Notes under the pieces: generated by a model
Databases searched by the model: none
Told to the model about the DNA's origin: nothing
Seen by the model: only the letters and a program-made list of their open reading frames with translations
NCBI GenBank assembly: GCA_011522945.1
Contig: WTHY01000092.1
Location: 1 to 16,309, forward strand
Length of the DNA: 16,309 nucleotides
From: Alphaproteobacteria bacterium
Lineage (GTDB): Bacteria > Pseudomonadota > Alphaproteobacteria > Puniceispirillales > Puniceispirillaceae
Direction of reading: 5' to 3'
Position numbers and translations under genes: made by a program
Shown here: in pieces, positions 1 through 6,998 of the stretch
Layout: the number at the start of each line of letters is the position of its first letter
Position numbering within the stretch: position 1 is the stretch's first letter

Positions 1-235
1 CATAATCCCGACCACCTAATTTGAGTGAAAAGACAGCACGGCCATAGCCATTTTCATCCATCTCCCAATGGCGGCGGGTAATCATCGTGTTGGCCGCAGC
101 CAGCCGTCTTATAAGTGTCCGCATAAAAGAAAGGCGCGTTGGAAAAAAAGCCCCTATGCGTGCTAGCCGCATGACTATTTCAGGCGGCCTGCGGCGCGCA
201 ATTTCATCTGCAGCCGGCTTACATATTTCTGCCAT
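1..235 (-). CDS. Unrecognised protein, N-terminal part (cut by window edge)
   Basis: An open frame runs from an ATG at 233-235 off the left edge, giving 78 visible residues that begin MAEICKPAADEIARRR. A strong Shine-Dalgarno (AGGGAGG on the minus strand) sits about 8 bases upstream. The visible part is basic and Arg-rich and carries a Trp/Asp/Gly stretch (RRHWEMDENGYGRAVFSLKL) typical of a soluble protein. I see no signal peptide or membrane helix. It starts 26 bp after the stop of the M19-like gene on the same strand and is very likely its operon partner. I do not recognise the family, and the rest lies outside the window. Confidence 0.7.
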   Translation of the reverse strand, partial: MAEICKPAADEIARRRPPEIVMRLARIGAFFPTRLSFMRTLIRRLAAANTMITRRHWEMDENGYGRAVFSLKLGGRDY

Positions 236-261
236 AGTTAAGCCTCCCTGACTTGCCAGCC

Positions 262-1266
262 TTATGCCTTTGGCTGAGGTCCGAAATTTGCCTCAAAAAA
301 GCGCATCCAGTTGCCGCCCATAATCTTCTGAACTTCATCAGCATTAAACCCTACAGCGGCAAGACCTGAAGCAATATTTGGCATATGTGCATTCGTCTCG
401 AACCAATCTGGCTGTGGCGGAAATCCTGGCGCATCTGAGGAACCTTCACCAAAATCCTTTGTTCTGGTCCAGCGGCCATTGCGCATCCATTCCACAATTG
501 AATCAGGTTGGTCCTGACATAAATCAGATCCAATACCGATATGATCGATGCCCATAATTTCTGCTGTATCTGCAATCATTCTACAAAAGGCTTCAAGCGA
601 ACAATCACTGCCGCCTTGAAGATGATGTGGATATAAGGAAAAACCGATCATGCCATCTGTCTGCGATAACCCCTCAAGAATGGCTCTGGACTTATTGCGG
701 CGCGCTGGATGCCAGCTGGCTGGATTAGCATGTGTGATAGCGATGGGACGGCTTGATACCTCCATAGCCTCCAAAGTTGACCCTTCCGCGGAATGGCTCA
801 TATCCACAACCAAACCAACGCGGTTCATCTCAGCGATAACCTCTCGTCCCATACGGGTGATGCCACTATCTGTTTCCTCATAGCAGCCTGTTGCTAATAA
901 TGATTGGTTATTATAGGTGAGTTGCATAAAACGGGCGCCAAGCTGATGCCATATTTCAACCAGCCCAATATCATCTTCTATGGGTGAGGGGTTTTGAAAC
1001 CCATATATAATTGCTGTTTTGCCATCTGCCTTAGCTTGGCGAATATCTGCTGCTGAATGTGCATGGCAAATTCTGTTTGGTAGGGCTTCAAACCAGCGGT
1101 TCCATGCCTCTACATTCAGAATGGTTTCTCGAAAATTTTCATGATAGGCGATAGTGACATGCACACAATCAACCTGCCCTATCTGCATCTCTTGAAATAT
1201 CTGTTCGGACCAATTCGCATATTGCAAACAGTCAACCCAAATATCAGTTTCGCGCTTTTGGCTCAT
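262..1266 (-). CDS. Peptidase M19 (renal/membrane dipeptidase) family protein, atypical
   Basis: This 334-aa protein has the overall length and several blocks of the M19 membrane-dipeptidase amidohydrolase family: VVDMSHS with His158, ITHANP with His179, and GIGSDL with Asp248. The C-terminal block KIMGGNWMRFFE is where M19 proteins end with a G-N-W/F-x-R motif. The usual N-terminal metal motif (H-x-D in DGHND) is replaced by VDCLQY at residues 11-16. The bridging Glu of the GxEG block appears to be Gln91 (YGFQN). A canonical binuclear-zinc dipeptidase activity is therefore doubtful, and the substrate is unknown. There is no signal peptide, so it is probably cytoplasmic. The start is the ATG at 1266, preceded by AGGGAGG. 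It is probably co-transcribed with the unrecognised gene downstream. Confidence 0.85.
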   Translation of the reverse strand: MSQKRETDIWVDCLQYANWSEQIFQEMQIGQVDCVHVTIAYHENFRETILNVEAWNRWFEALPNRICHAHSAADIRQAKADGKTAIIYGFQNPSPIEDDIGLVEIWHQLGARFMQLTYNNQSLLATGCYEETDSGITRMGREVIAEMNRVGLVVDMSHSAEGSTLEAMEVSSRPIAITHANPASWHPARRNKSRAILEGLSQTDGMIGFSLYPHHLQGGSDCSLEAFCRMIADTAEIMGIDHIGIGSDLCQDQPDSIVEWMRNGRWTRTKDFGEGSSDAPGFPPQPDWFETNAHMPNIASGLAAVGFNADEVQKIMGGNWMRFFEANFGPQPKA

Positions 1267-1324
1267 TTACAGCCTCCCTAACGCTAAATTGTGACGCAAT
1301 ACCGCCCATCCTGAAAAGTCTAAA

Positions 1325-1339
1325 ATGCCTTACAGGCAT
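1325..1339 (-). terminator. Possible weak terminator hairpin after the rhodanese gene
   Basis: A perfect 6-bp inverted repeat (ATGCCT/AGGCAT, loop of 3) lies in the 113-bp gap between the rhodanese stop and the M19-like gene start. On the minus strand it is followed by TTTTA. The stem is short and the T run is only four, so this may be a weak terminator or may be incidental. The gap could also hold the M19 gene promoter: a TTGTAA-17-TATGCC pair can be read on the minus strand overlapping the hairpin. Confidence 0.35.
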
Positions 1340-1379
1340 AAAAATACGCCACCTATTTTACAAGGTAGCAAATCACTGC

Positions 1380-1751
1380 CTATTCAGTTGGACCACCAGA
1401 CTCAGCCCAGCTGCCAAAGCCGCCAACATTAGCAACATTTTCGAAGCCCATTTCCTTCAGAACTTTGCCAGACAGAGCTGCCATGCCGCCTGCACCGCAA
1501 ACCAAGACAATCTGCTTCGACGGGTCTAAAGCAGGCTCATGCAAAGGCGTTGCGGGATCAGCTTTAAACTCAATCAAACCACGTGGGATTCTGAGCGCAC
1601 CTGCAATTGTACCACTTGCAGCAATATCACTACTATCACGTACATCAACAAACACTACATCGTCTGAACCATGCAAAGCGATACCATCTTCAACAGACAT
1701 AGACGGCACTACAGAATTGGCTTCCTCAAGATAATTTTGTGCTGTTTTCAT
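1380..1751 (-). CDS. Single-domain rhodanese-like sulfurtransferase
   Basis: This 123-aa protein is essentially one rhodanese (Cdc25-like) domain. It has the VVFVDVRDSSD strand-loop at residues 32-42, the GTIAGALRIPRG segment (the CH2A-like block) at 47-58, and an active-site strand and loop VLVCGAGGMA at 82-91, with Cys85 as the expected persulfide-carrying residue. The usual Arg of the CxxGxR loop is Met90, so the sulfur donor may not be thiosulfate. I chose the ATG at 1751 because AAAGGAA lies about 9 bases before it. A longer frame reaching 1847 exists, but its extra 32 residues look non-coding and would overlap the promoter region. The protein has no signal peptide. Possible roles are persulfide transfer or sulfite/thiosulfate handling near sulfur genes. 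The partner is not evident. Confidence 0.82.
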   Translation of the reverse strand: MKTAQNYLEEANSVVPSMSVEDGIALHGSDDVVFVDVRDSSDIAASGTIAGALRIPRGLIEFKADPATPLHEPALDPSKQIVLVCGAGGMAALSGKVLKEMGFENVANVGGFGSWAESGGPTE

Positions 1752-1807
1752 AAGTTCATTCCTTTGTTCTAAATGGGCATTGCGCGCCCTATAAATACTA
1801 TCCGCCT

Positions 1808-1831
1808 GACTAAAATAGCTATATTTTTGTC
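1808..1831. promoter_or_regulatory. AT-rich dyad upstream of the rhodanese gene
   Basis: A 24-bp dyad whose 10-bp arms match at 9 of 10 positions (GACTAAAATA and, on the other strand, GACAAAAATA) around a 4-base centre. It lies 57-80 bp upstream of the chosen rhodanese start, inside the region where the promoter should be. It could be an operator for an unidentified regulator or simply AT-rich promoter DNA. Nothing links it to a known factor. Confidence 0.25.
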
Positions 1832-1906
1832 TCAGACCAGCCCTCATCTCTCTGCTTGTCTAGTTGATATCTGGATTTGCATTAGAGCACAGACTATGTA
1901 CAAAGC

Positions 1907-1935
1907 TTGTCAAATCAGATTAGCACTTTTAGGCT
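1907..1935 (+). promoter_or_regulatory. Candidate promoter of hisI
   Basis: TTGTCA and TAGGCT are separated by 17 bases on the plus strand, ending about 70 bp before the hisI start. The -10 match is only moderate. The 1752-2007 gap must hold promoters for two divergent genes, and this is the best plus-strand pair I can see. Confidence 0.3.
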
Positions 1936-2007
1936 TTTGACTGCAGGGCAAATATTCCCCCCTCAAAATAAAACCCCCTGTTTAAACAAACCAAAGGAAC
2001 CTGTTAG

Positions 2008-2343
2008 ATGTCAGCAAATGCAAAAACCCTGATCGATGCTGTACGCTTCAATCAAGATGGTCTTGTCCCAGCTATTGCGCAGCAATATGATACTGGTGAA
2101 GTGCTGATGATGGCCTGGATGACAAAAGATACGTTGCTGGAGACGATTGAAACTGGTCGTGCCTGTTATTTCTCACGGTCTCGAAATGCCTTCTGGCGCA
2201 AGGGAGACACATCAGGACACATCCAAATAGTCAAAGACATCCGTCTTGATTGCGATGGGGACACTGTACTTCTTGTGATTGAACAAACAGGGGCAGCCTG
2301 TCATGAGGGCACCAGAAGCTGTTTTCAAAGGCGTCTGGTATAG
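2008..2343 (+). CDS. hisI: Phosphoribosyl-AMP cyclohydrolase
   Basis: HisI opens the purine ring of phosphoribosyl-AMP in the third step of histidine biosynthesis, in the cytosol. The 111-aa protein matches the short, stand-alone form without a HisE (pyrophosphohydrolase) domain. Visible family signatures are MMAWM near residue 34, the substrate block ACYFSRSRNAFWRKGDTSGH, the Mg-binding DCDGD triad of aspartates, and the zinc cysteines in the segment CHEGTRSCF plus the Cys of DCDGD. The ATG at 2008 has an AAAGGAA ribosome site about 8 bases upstream. No other his gene is nearby, so it is a single-gene unit here. It is read towards the convergent moa operon with 143 bp between them, in which I see no convincing terminator. 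Confidence 0.95.
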   Translation: MSANAKTLIDAVRFNQDGLVPAIAQQYDTGEVLMMAWMTKDTLLETIETGRACYFSRSRNAFWRKGDTSGHIQIVKDIRLDCDGDTVLLVIEQTGAACHEGTRSCFQRRLV

Positions 2344-2486
2344 GCATGGGTCAGGCAGCATTTTAGACCTTTAAGCTAAGCTATCTTCACAGGAATCACT
2401 TGTGAGTAAATGGTATGCCACATTCAGCCAGGGTGCCTTTTGCTGACAAACACCCATCTGGGAGAATTTGCCATAAGGGTTAGATA

Positions 2487-2945
2487 TTAGGCTTCCCAGC
2501 GCGCCATTGCTTCTAGATCCTGCTCTTTAGCATCAACCCAGCATTTGCCACGAGCAGTTTCTTCTGCCTTCCAGAACGGAGCAGCACTCTTTAAATAATC
2601 CATAATATAACGACTAGCTTCAAAAGCAGAATCTCTATGTGCTGAGGCCACACCAACAAAAACGATATTATCTGTTGGAGATAACCGGCCAATACGATGT
2701 ATCACACGAACAGCTGTCAGCGGCCATCTTGCTTGTGCTGCTTTAATAATTCTACCAATTTCCTGCTCGGTCATGTCTGGATAATGTTCCAGCCATAAGG
2801 CTATAAGACTTGCATCATCTGAGCTATCTCGCACAGTACCAACAAAGCTAACAAGAGCCCCGGCACCTCTTGATTTCAAGCTGTCTATTTCACTTGCAAT
2901 ATCGAAATCAGCTGTTTGTACTGAGAGGTATGTTTGCATCCTCAT
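2487..2945 (-). CDS. moaE: Molybdopterin synthase catalytic (large) subunit
   Basis: MoaE forms a heterotetramer with thiocarboxylated MoaD and inserts two sulfurs into cyclic pyranopterin monophosphate to make molybdopterin. The 152-aa protein has the usual length and blocks: FVGTVRD (residues 34-40), LEHYPDMTEQE (52-62), HRIGRL (83-88), and the active-site segment KSAAPFWK, with Lys119 and Lys126 matching the two catalytic lysines of the E. coli enzyme. It is the last gene of the moaA-mobB-moeA-moaD-moaE operon. It starts inside the moaD stop (ATGA overlap), which suggests translational coupling. A second ATG two codons in (M3) could also serve as the start. Confidence 0.96.
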   Translation of the reverse strand: MRMQTYLSVQTADFDIASEIDSLKSRGAGALVSFVGTVRDSSDDASLIALWLEHYPDMTEQEIGRIIKAAQARWPLTAVRVIHRIGRLSPTDNIVFVGVASAHRDSAFEASRYIMDYLKSAAPFWKAEETARGKCWVDAKEQDLEAMARWEA

Positions 2946-3193
2946 CCTCCTGTTACAGGTGGGAAAAACGCAACCTCATCAGTATTTGAAACAATCGTGT
3001 CTCCTGTTGCAAACTCCTTATTCACAGCAGCCCGTACAGCGTTCACATTGTGAAAGGCTTTGTGGTAGGCATCTGACCTTGAAGCAAGATGCATGGCCAG
3101 CGCTTCAACAGTTGTGATGCCCTTTGGAAGTGACATCTCTTCTTCAGCACAACCTGTATGATCACGCACCCATGCAAAATAGACAAGCTTCAT
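2942..3193 (-). CDS. moaD: Molybdopterin synthase sulfur-carrier subunit
   Basis: MoaD is a small ubiquitin-fold sulfur carrier. Its C-terminal glycine is adenylated by MoeB and converted to a thiocarboxylate that feeds MoaE. The 83-aa length is typical, and the protein ends in AFFPPVTGG with the essential Gly-Gly tail. The N-terminal strand VYFAWVRDHTG fits the MoaD family's F-A-x-x-R-E/D pattern. It overlaps moeA upstream and moaE downstream by 4 bp each. No adenylating moeB gene lies in the window. The rhodanese at 1380-1751 is a conceivable, unproven, sulfur donor. Confidence 0.95.
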   Translation of the reverse strand: MKLVYFAWVRDHTGCAEEEMSLPKGITTVEALAMHLASRSDAYHKAFHNVNAVRAAVNKEFATGDTIVSNTDEVAFFPPVTGG

Positions 3194-4446
3194 AATCCAC
3201 GCTCCCGAAATGGCAAAAATGGCAACCTGTCGCCAACCTGCACCTCTGTGATACCGATAGGAATTTCGACAAGCCCATCAGCGCCTTGCAAAGATGATAT
3301 CACACCAGCGCCTTTGCGCCCATTAATCTGCAATTGTGCTTGACCATTATCGCTAGTCTCAACACGTGCACGTAAAAATTCTGCTCTATCGGCACGTTTT
3401 TTATGTTGAAACCCGACAGGGAGCTCTGCTCTTAGCAAAGGCTTTGCAGGCATGCCAAGCATCTGTTTCAACCAACCAGCCACAAGAAGCTTGTAACAGA
3501 CATATACAGCTACAGGATTGCCAGGCAAACATATCACAAGCTTACCGGCTTTTTGGCCAACAGCCATAGGGCGCCCTGGCTTCATAGCAATACGCCAGAA
3601 AAGACTTTCAACGCCATTATCATGCATAGCTGCTTGTGTATGATCTTCTAGCCCGTCCGAAGCCCCGCCTGAGGTAATCAGAACATCTGCCTTGTCTAAT
3701 GCTTTTGAAAATGCGTTAGACAGCGCCTCTCTATTATCGGGAATAATCTGAGCAGAAGCGGCTTCGAAGCCATCTGCAGCAAGCAAGCCTTGCAACATAG
3801 GCCCATTCGCATCAAGAATCTGTGCGTTACCGGCGGCAGTTTGAAATGCACTTGCTACTTCATCACCTGTAGACAAAAGTGCTATTTTTAATTTTGACCG
3901 TACCTTTAGCTGCGCAATACCAGCAGCGGCAAGTTGCCCAATATCCTGCGGTGTCACGATATCCCCATCGGCAATGCAAATCTCGCCCTGCCGTAAATTT
4001 TCACCGGCAGGCCTGATATTCAACCCAGCTCTGCCCGAAATTTGAATTTGAACTTGGCCGTCTTTTAGCAGACAATCCTCGTGCATAAAGACACAGTCAA
4101 CGCCTTCAGGCAAAACCGCACCAGTATAAACAGCTGCTGCCTCGCCTGCTGCAATATGTCCTGCAAAGGGATGCCCTGCACGCACTGTCGCTTTAACAGG
4201 AAACCATTCTTTTGGGTTCGCCTCTAATGCGGATAATCTAATAGCATAGCCATCTACAGCAACATTGTCTGTTATAGGTAAGTTTTGAGGCGCACGGATC
4301 GTTTCTGCTGAAATACGGCCCACCATTGCGGATATGTCTGACAAAGATACAGCTTCACTGCCGCTGACTTGAGATATGCGCTCAGATACAATCTGCTGCA
4401 CAATATCCAAAGGCGTTAATTCGGATGATTTATCTTGGCGTTTCAT
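3190..4446 (-). CDS. moeA: Molybdopterin molybdenumtransferase
   Basis: MoeA inserts molybdate into adenylated molybdopterin to give molybdenum cofactor. The 418-aa protein has standard MoeA length. Visible motifs are VAVDGYAIR (residues 62-70), AGHPFAG (90-96), VYTGAVLPEGVD (106-117), the MPT-binding-domain LSTGDEV (191-197), TSGGASDG (258-265), MKPGRPMAVG (288-297) and LPGNPVA (307-313). The C-terminal domain follows with RAEFLRARV and DGLVEIP. The C-terminal block and the order of motifs separate it from MogA/MoaB. Its ATG overlaps the mobB stop by 4 bp and its TGA overlaps the moaD start by 4 bp, so it sits in the middle of a translationally coupled operon. Confidence 0.96.
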   Translation of the reverse strand: MKRQDKSSELTPLDIVQQIVSERISQVSGSEAVSLSDISAMVGRISAETIRAPQNLPITDNVAVDGYAIRLSALEANPKEWFPVKATVRAGHPFAGHIAAGEAAAVYTGAVLPEGVDCVFMHEDCLLKDGQVQIQISGRAGLNIRPAGENLRQGEICIADGDIVTPQDIGQLAAAGIAQLKVRSKLKIALLSTGDEVASAFQTAAGNAQILDANGPMLQGLLAADGFEAASAQIIPDNREALSNAFSKALDKADVLITSGGASDGLEDHTQAAMHDNGVESLFWRIAMKPGRPMAVGQKAGKLVICLPGNPVAVYVCYKLLVAGWLKQMLGMPAKPLLRAELPVGFQHKKRADRAEFLRARVETSDNGQAQLQINGRKGAGVISSLQGADGLVEIPIGITEVQVGDRLPFLPFRERGL

Positions 4447-4973
4447 AATTTACCAAACCGATTTTGCTGCTGCGGTTTTGGCACTGCCAATTGTTCAAGC
4501 AAAAAGCTTGCAATAGATGCAATATCATCTAGGTGGAACTGCGGTATCGTACACTCATCAATGATGTTGTCAGTTGCAACACCAAAAATATGTGGGTCAT
4601 CACTATGCAATATTGGTTTTCCAACTGAGGGCCGCCATACCTCCAATTTTGGTATAGATGCAGATTTAAAACCTTCAACTAAAACAAGGTCTGCAGGTGC
4701 CAGCTGTGATAATAATGCTTCTAGCTCTGGCTCTTTGGTATCTGCATATTCAGTGAATAAGGCTGAGCGGTGCTGCGAAGAAATCAAGACTTGTGCGGCA
4801 CCGGCTTTGCGATGACGCCAGCTATCTTTGCCACGTATATCAGCATCAAATTTATGATGAGCATGTTTAACCGTAGCAATACGATATCCCATCTGGGTAA
4901 AATGCTGGATAAGCGCTTCTGCAAGCTGTGTTTTGCCTGCACCTGACCAGCCAGCTAGCCCAAATACAATCAT
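4443..4973 (-). CDS. mobB: Molybdopterin-guanine dinucleotide biosynthesis accessory protein
   Basis: MobB is a GTP-binding P-loop protein that assists MobA in attaching GMP to Moco. The N-terminus has the Walker A motif GWSGAGKT about 8 residues in. It is followed by MobB features ATVKHAHHKFDAD, KDSWRHRKAGAAQVLISS and LVLVEGFK, the last a Walker-B-like strand. I chose the ATG at 4973 because AGGTGG lies 5 bases before it, giving 176 aa. An in-frame GTG at 4982 would add three residues but overlaps that ribosome site. The gene begins 1 bp after the moaA stop and overlaps moeA by 4 bp. The partner MobA is not in the window. MobB implies that dinucleotide-form Moco (bis-MGD or similar) is made. 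Confidence 0.93.
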   Translation of the reverse strand: MIVFGLAGWSGAGKTQLAEALIQHFTQMGYRIATVKHAHHKFDADIRGKDSWRHRKAGAAQVLISSQHRSALFTEYADTKEPELEALLSQLAPADLVLVEGFKSASIPKLEVWRPSVGKPILHSDDPHIFGVATDNIIDECTIPQFHLDDIASIASFLLEQLAVPKPQQQNRFGKL

Positions 4974-4974
4974 C

Positions 4975-5982
4975 CTAGCCACCTGTTACATTCATATGAC
5001 GCGCAACATTGGCATTTGGTGCACGCCGGCTAATAACAAAATCATGCCCTTTTGGCTTTCTGCCAATGGCTTCGATAATAGCCTCTGTGAGGGCAGCCTC
5101 GCCCCCATTACGTAATGCAGATGCTAAATCAGCTTTATCATCCTGACCAAGACACATATATAGCTGACCTGTGCAAGTCAGCCTTACCCGATTGCAACTT
5201 TCACAGAAATTATGTGTCAAAGGTGTAATAAATCCAAGCCGGCGTCCTGTTTCTGCAATCTCTACATAACGTGCAGGCCCAGCTGATCGATAGTCTGTAT
5301 CAACCAAGGTAAACTGCTTAGACAACTGTGTTCTTACCACAGAAAGAGGCAGATATTGGTTAAGCCTATCTTCACCACCTATATCCCCCATGGGCATGAC
5401 TTCGATAAGGCTTAAATCAAACCCTTCACGACCAGCCCAGCGTATCATGTCAGGCAACGTCTCGTCATTGACATCTTTAAGCGCAACAGCATTTATCTTG
5501 ATATCAAGCCCAGCGCTTTTAGCAGCCTCTAATCCGGCTAGCACCTGATCTAAATCACCCCATCTTGTGATTTTCTGGAATTGCACCTTATCCAGCGTAT
5601 CAAGCGATACATTTACCCGCCGCACACCAGCCTTAGCCAAATCATTTGCCATCTTGGATAGCTGGCTACCATTTGTGGTAATAGTGAGCTCATCAAGCGC
5701 ACCCGATTTTACCTCAGCACCCAGATTTTCAATGAGCTGCATGATATTACGTCGTACCAATGGCTCACCGCCTGTTAGCCTGATTTTGCGTGTGCCAAGC
5801 GCCATAAAGCTGCGACAGACTTGTTCAAGTTCCTCTAATGTCAGCAGTTCTTTTTTCGGCAGAAACTGCATCTGCTCTGCCATACAATAGACACACCGAA
5901 AATCACATCTATCTGTTACTGAAAGACGAATATAATCAATCTGCCGTCCATACGGGTCTGTCAAAGGCGTAGGTAATGTCAT
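4975..5982 (-). CDS. moaA: GTP 3',8-cyclase (radical SAM, molybdenum cofactor biosynthesis)
   Basis: MoaA performs the first committed step of Moco synthesis, converting GTP to 3',8-cyclo-GTP with radical SAM chemistry. The 335-aa protein has the radical-SAM cysteines in CDFRCVYC (Cys26, Cys30, Cys33), the GGEP motif (71-74), and the C-terminal second-cluster cysteines Cys260, Cys263 and Cys277 in a segment containing NRVRLTCTG, with the GTP-binding arginines. It ends in the functionally important Gly-Gly. It is the first gene of the five-gene operon and is divergent from tupA. The ATG at 5982 has no clear Shine-Dalgarno, so translation may be weak or leaderless. The next pathway gene, moaC, is not in the window. 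Confidence 0.97.
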   Translation of the reverse strand: MTLPTPLTDPYGRQIDYIRLSVTDRCDFRCVYCMAEQMQFLPKKELLTLEELEQVCRSFMALGTRKIRLTGGEPLVRRNIMQLIENLGAEVKSGALDELTITTNGSQLSKMANDLAKAGVRRVNVSLDTLDKVQFQKITRWGDLDQVLAGLEAAKSAGLDIKINAVALKDVNDETLPDMIRWAGREGFDLSLIEVMPMGDIGGEDRLNQYLPLSVVRTQLSKQFTLVDTDYRSAGPARYVEIAETGRRLGFITPLTHNFCESCNRVRLTCTGQLYMCLGQDDKADLASALRNGGEAALTEAIIEAIGRKPKGHDFVISRRAPNANVARHMNVTGG

Positions 5983-6030
5983 ATGTCTTGAATGTTCAAA
6001 AGTCGAAAAATGCGTGTCATTAAACTATGT

Positions 6031-6054
6031 TTGGATTATATACCCTTATCCCAA
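6031..6054. promoter_or_regulatory. Imperfect dyad in the moaA/tupA divergent promoter region
   Basis: The 146-bp gap between the divergent starts of moaA and tupA contains an imperfect inverted repeat with arms TTGGAT and ATCCCAA (one bulged base), flanking an AT-rich centre with TATATA. Its position suits an operator or overlapping promoters controlling both genes in response to molybdate or tungstate. It is not a clear ModE box and I cannot assign it to a regulator. Confidence 0.25.
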
Positions 6055-6128
6055 GCAGTACCACCATGGTTTATACATACTGGGACAGAGACAAAACCGA
6101 CTATCTCACCTTGTGAGCACCATAGCAA

Positions 6129-6932
6129 ATGCGCCTTTATGCACTCTTAATATCCTGTTTCGTTGCTGCTAGCCATGCCACAGCAGCAGAGACACTTATT
6201 CTGCAATCGACGACATCAACACAAAATTCTGGCCTATATGACTATTTGCTGCCGCTTTACGAAGCTGAAACGGGTATTGAGGTCAGGGTTGTTGCCGTAG
6301 GCACCGGACAAGCCCTGACAAATGGTAGACGGTGCGATGGTGATATATTGCTCATACATTCCACAGATGATGAGCTGAAATTCGTGGATGATGGGTTTGG
6401 GCTTTATCGCAAGCCTGTAATGTATAATGATTTCATTCTGATTGGACCGGCAGAGGATCCAGCCGATATTGCTAACAGCACTTCTGTGAAAGATGTGTTT
6501 GCCCGTCTTTTCACATCACAATCTCGTTTTATCTCACGCGGGGATAATAGCGGGACGCACAAATCAGAACGCAGCCTTTGGAATAGGCTTAGCCTAGACC
6601 CAACCCCTTATAGTGGTGATTGGTATCTAGAGACAGGCACAGGGATGGGCGCAACATTAAATACAGCTATTGAACTGGATGCCTATAGCTATACCGACCG
6701 AGCAACCTGGTTGAAATTTGGCAATAAAGGCACGCATAAAATCCTATTTGAGGGTGATGTTGACTTATTCAATCAATACGGCATTGTGCCTATCAACCCA
6801 GACCATTGCCCGCATGTAAATCTTGCTGCAGCAGAAGGGTTTGCAAACTGGCTGACAGGTCCAGACGGACAGGATGCAATTGCCAAATATAAACTAAATG
6901 GGGCGCCGCTTTTTACACCGAACGCCCCATAA
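6129..6932 (+). CDS. tupA: Tungstate/molybdate ABC transporter substrate-binding protein (TupA-like)
   Basis: A 267-aa periplasmic binding protein. The N-terminus is a signal peptide with a hydrophobic run LYALLISCFVAA and likely cleavage after the Ala-Thr-Ala-Ala segment near residue 20. TupA-family signatures follow: QSTTSTQNSGL (the TTTS oxyanion-binding block, 26-36), VGTGQAL, CDGDILLIH, RGDNSGTHKSE and GTGMGATLN. TupA binds tungstate or molybdate for a TupBC importer. Here no permease or ATPase gene follows: the next gene is convergent tauC. It is divergent from the Moco operon, which supports a role in supplying metal for the cofactor. No Shine-Dalgarno is visible before the ATG at 6129. 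Whether it prefers W or Mo cannot be told from sequence. Confidence 0.9.
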   Translation: MRLYALLISCFVAASHATAAETLILQSTTSTQNSGLYDYLLPLYEAETGIEVRVVAVGTGQALTNGRRCDGDILLIHSTDDELKFVDDGFGLYRKPVMYNDFILIGPAEDPADIANSTSVKDVFARLFTSQSRFISRGDNSGTHKSERSLWNRLSLDPTPYSGDWYLETGTGMGATLNTAIELDAYSYTDRATWLKFGNKGTHKILFEGDVDLFNQYGIVPINPDHCPHVNLAAAEGFANWLTGPDGQDAIAKYKLNGAPLFTPNAP

Positions 6933-6959
6933 GCCAAATTCAAATAGTAAGCTTATTTG
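6898..6959. terminator. Inverted repeats at the tupA/tauC convergent junction (possible weak terminator)
   Basis: Two inverted repeats lie at the end of tupA. One has arms ATGGGGCG and CGCCCCAT (8 bp, 17-base loop) and spans the end of the coding region. The other has arms CAAATA and TATTTG (7-base loop) at 6941-6959. Neither is followed by a proper T run. A 10-base direct repeat, AATAGTAAGC, also occurs twice (6943-6952 and 6961-6970). The gap between the convergent genes is only 66 bp, so some bidirectional stop is expected here. Confidence 0.3.
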
Positions 6960-6998
6960 TAATAGTAAGCAGACTTCACCTATCTTGATAAATGCTAA

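Noticed and set aside
1752..1847. 32-residue N-terminal extension of the rhodanese
   Set aside because: The internal ATG at 1751 has a good ribosome site, and the extension lacks rhodanese homology and contains the AT-rich dyad.
2344..2486. Terminator between convergent hisI and moaE
   Set aside because: No stem with a T run is visible; only short, weak inverted repeats such as TCACA/TGTGA around 2388-2406.
5983..6128. Moco RNA riboswitch upstream of moaA
   Set aside because: The leader is short, and I could not see the multi-stem architecture expected for that RNA. A covariance-model search would be needed to exclude it.
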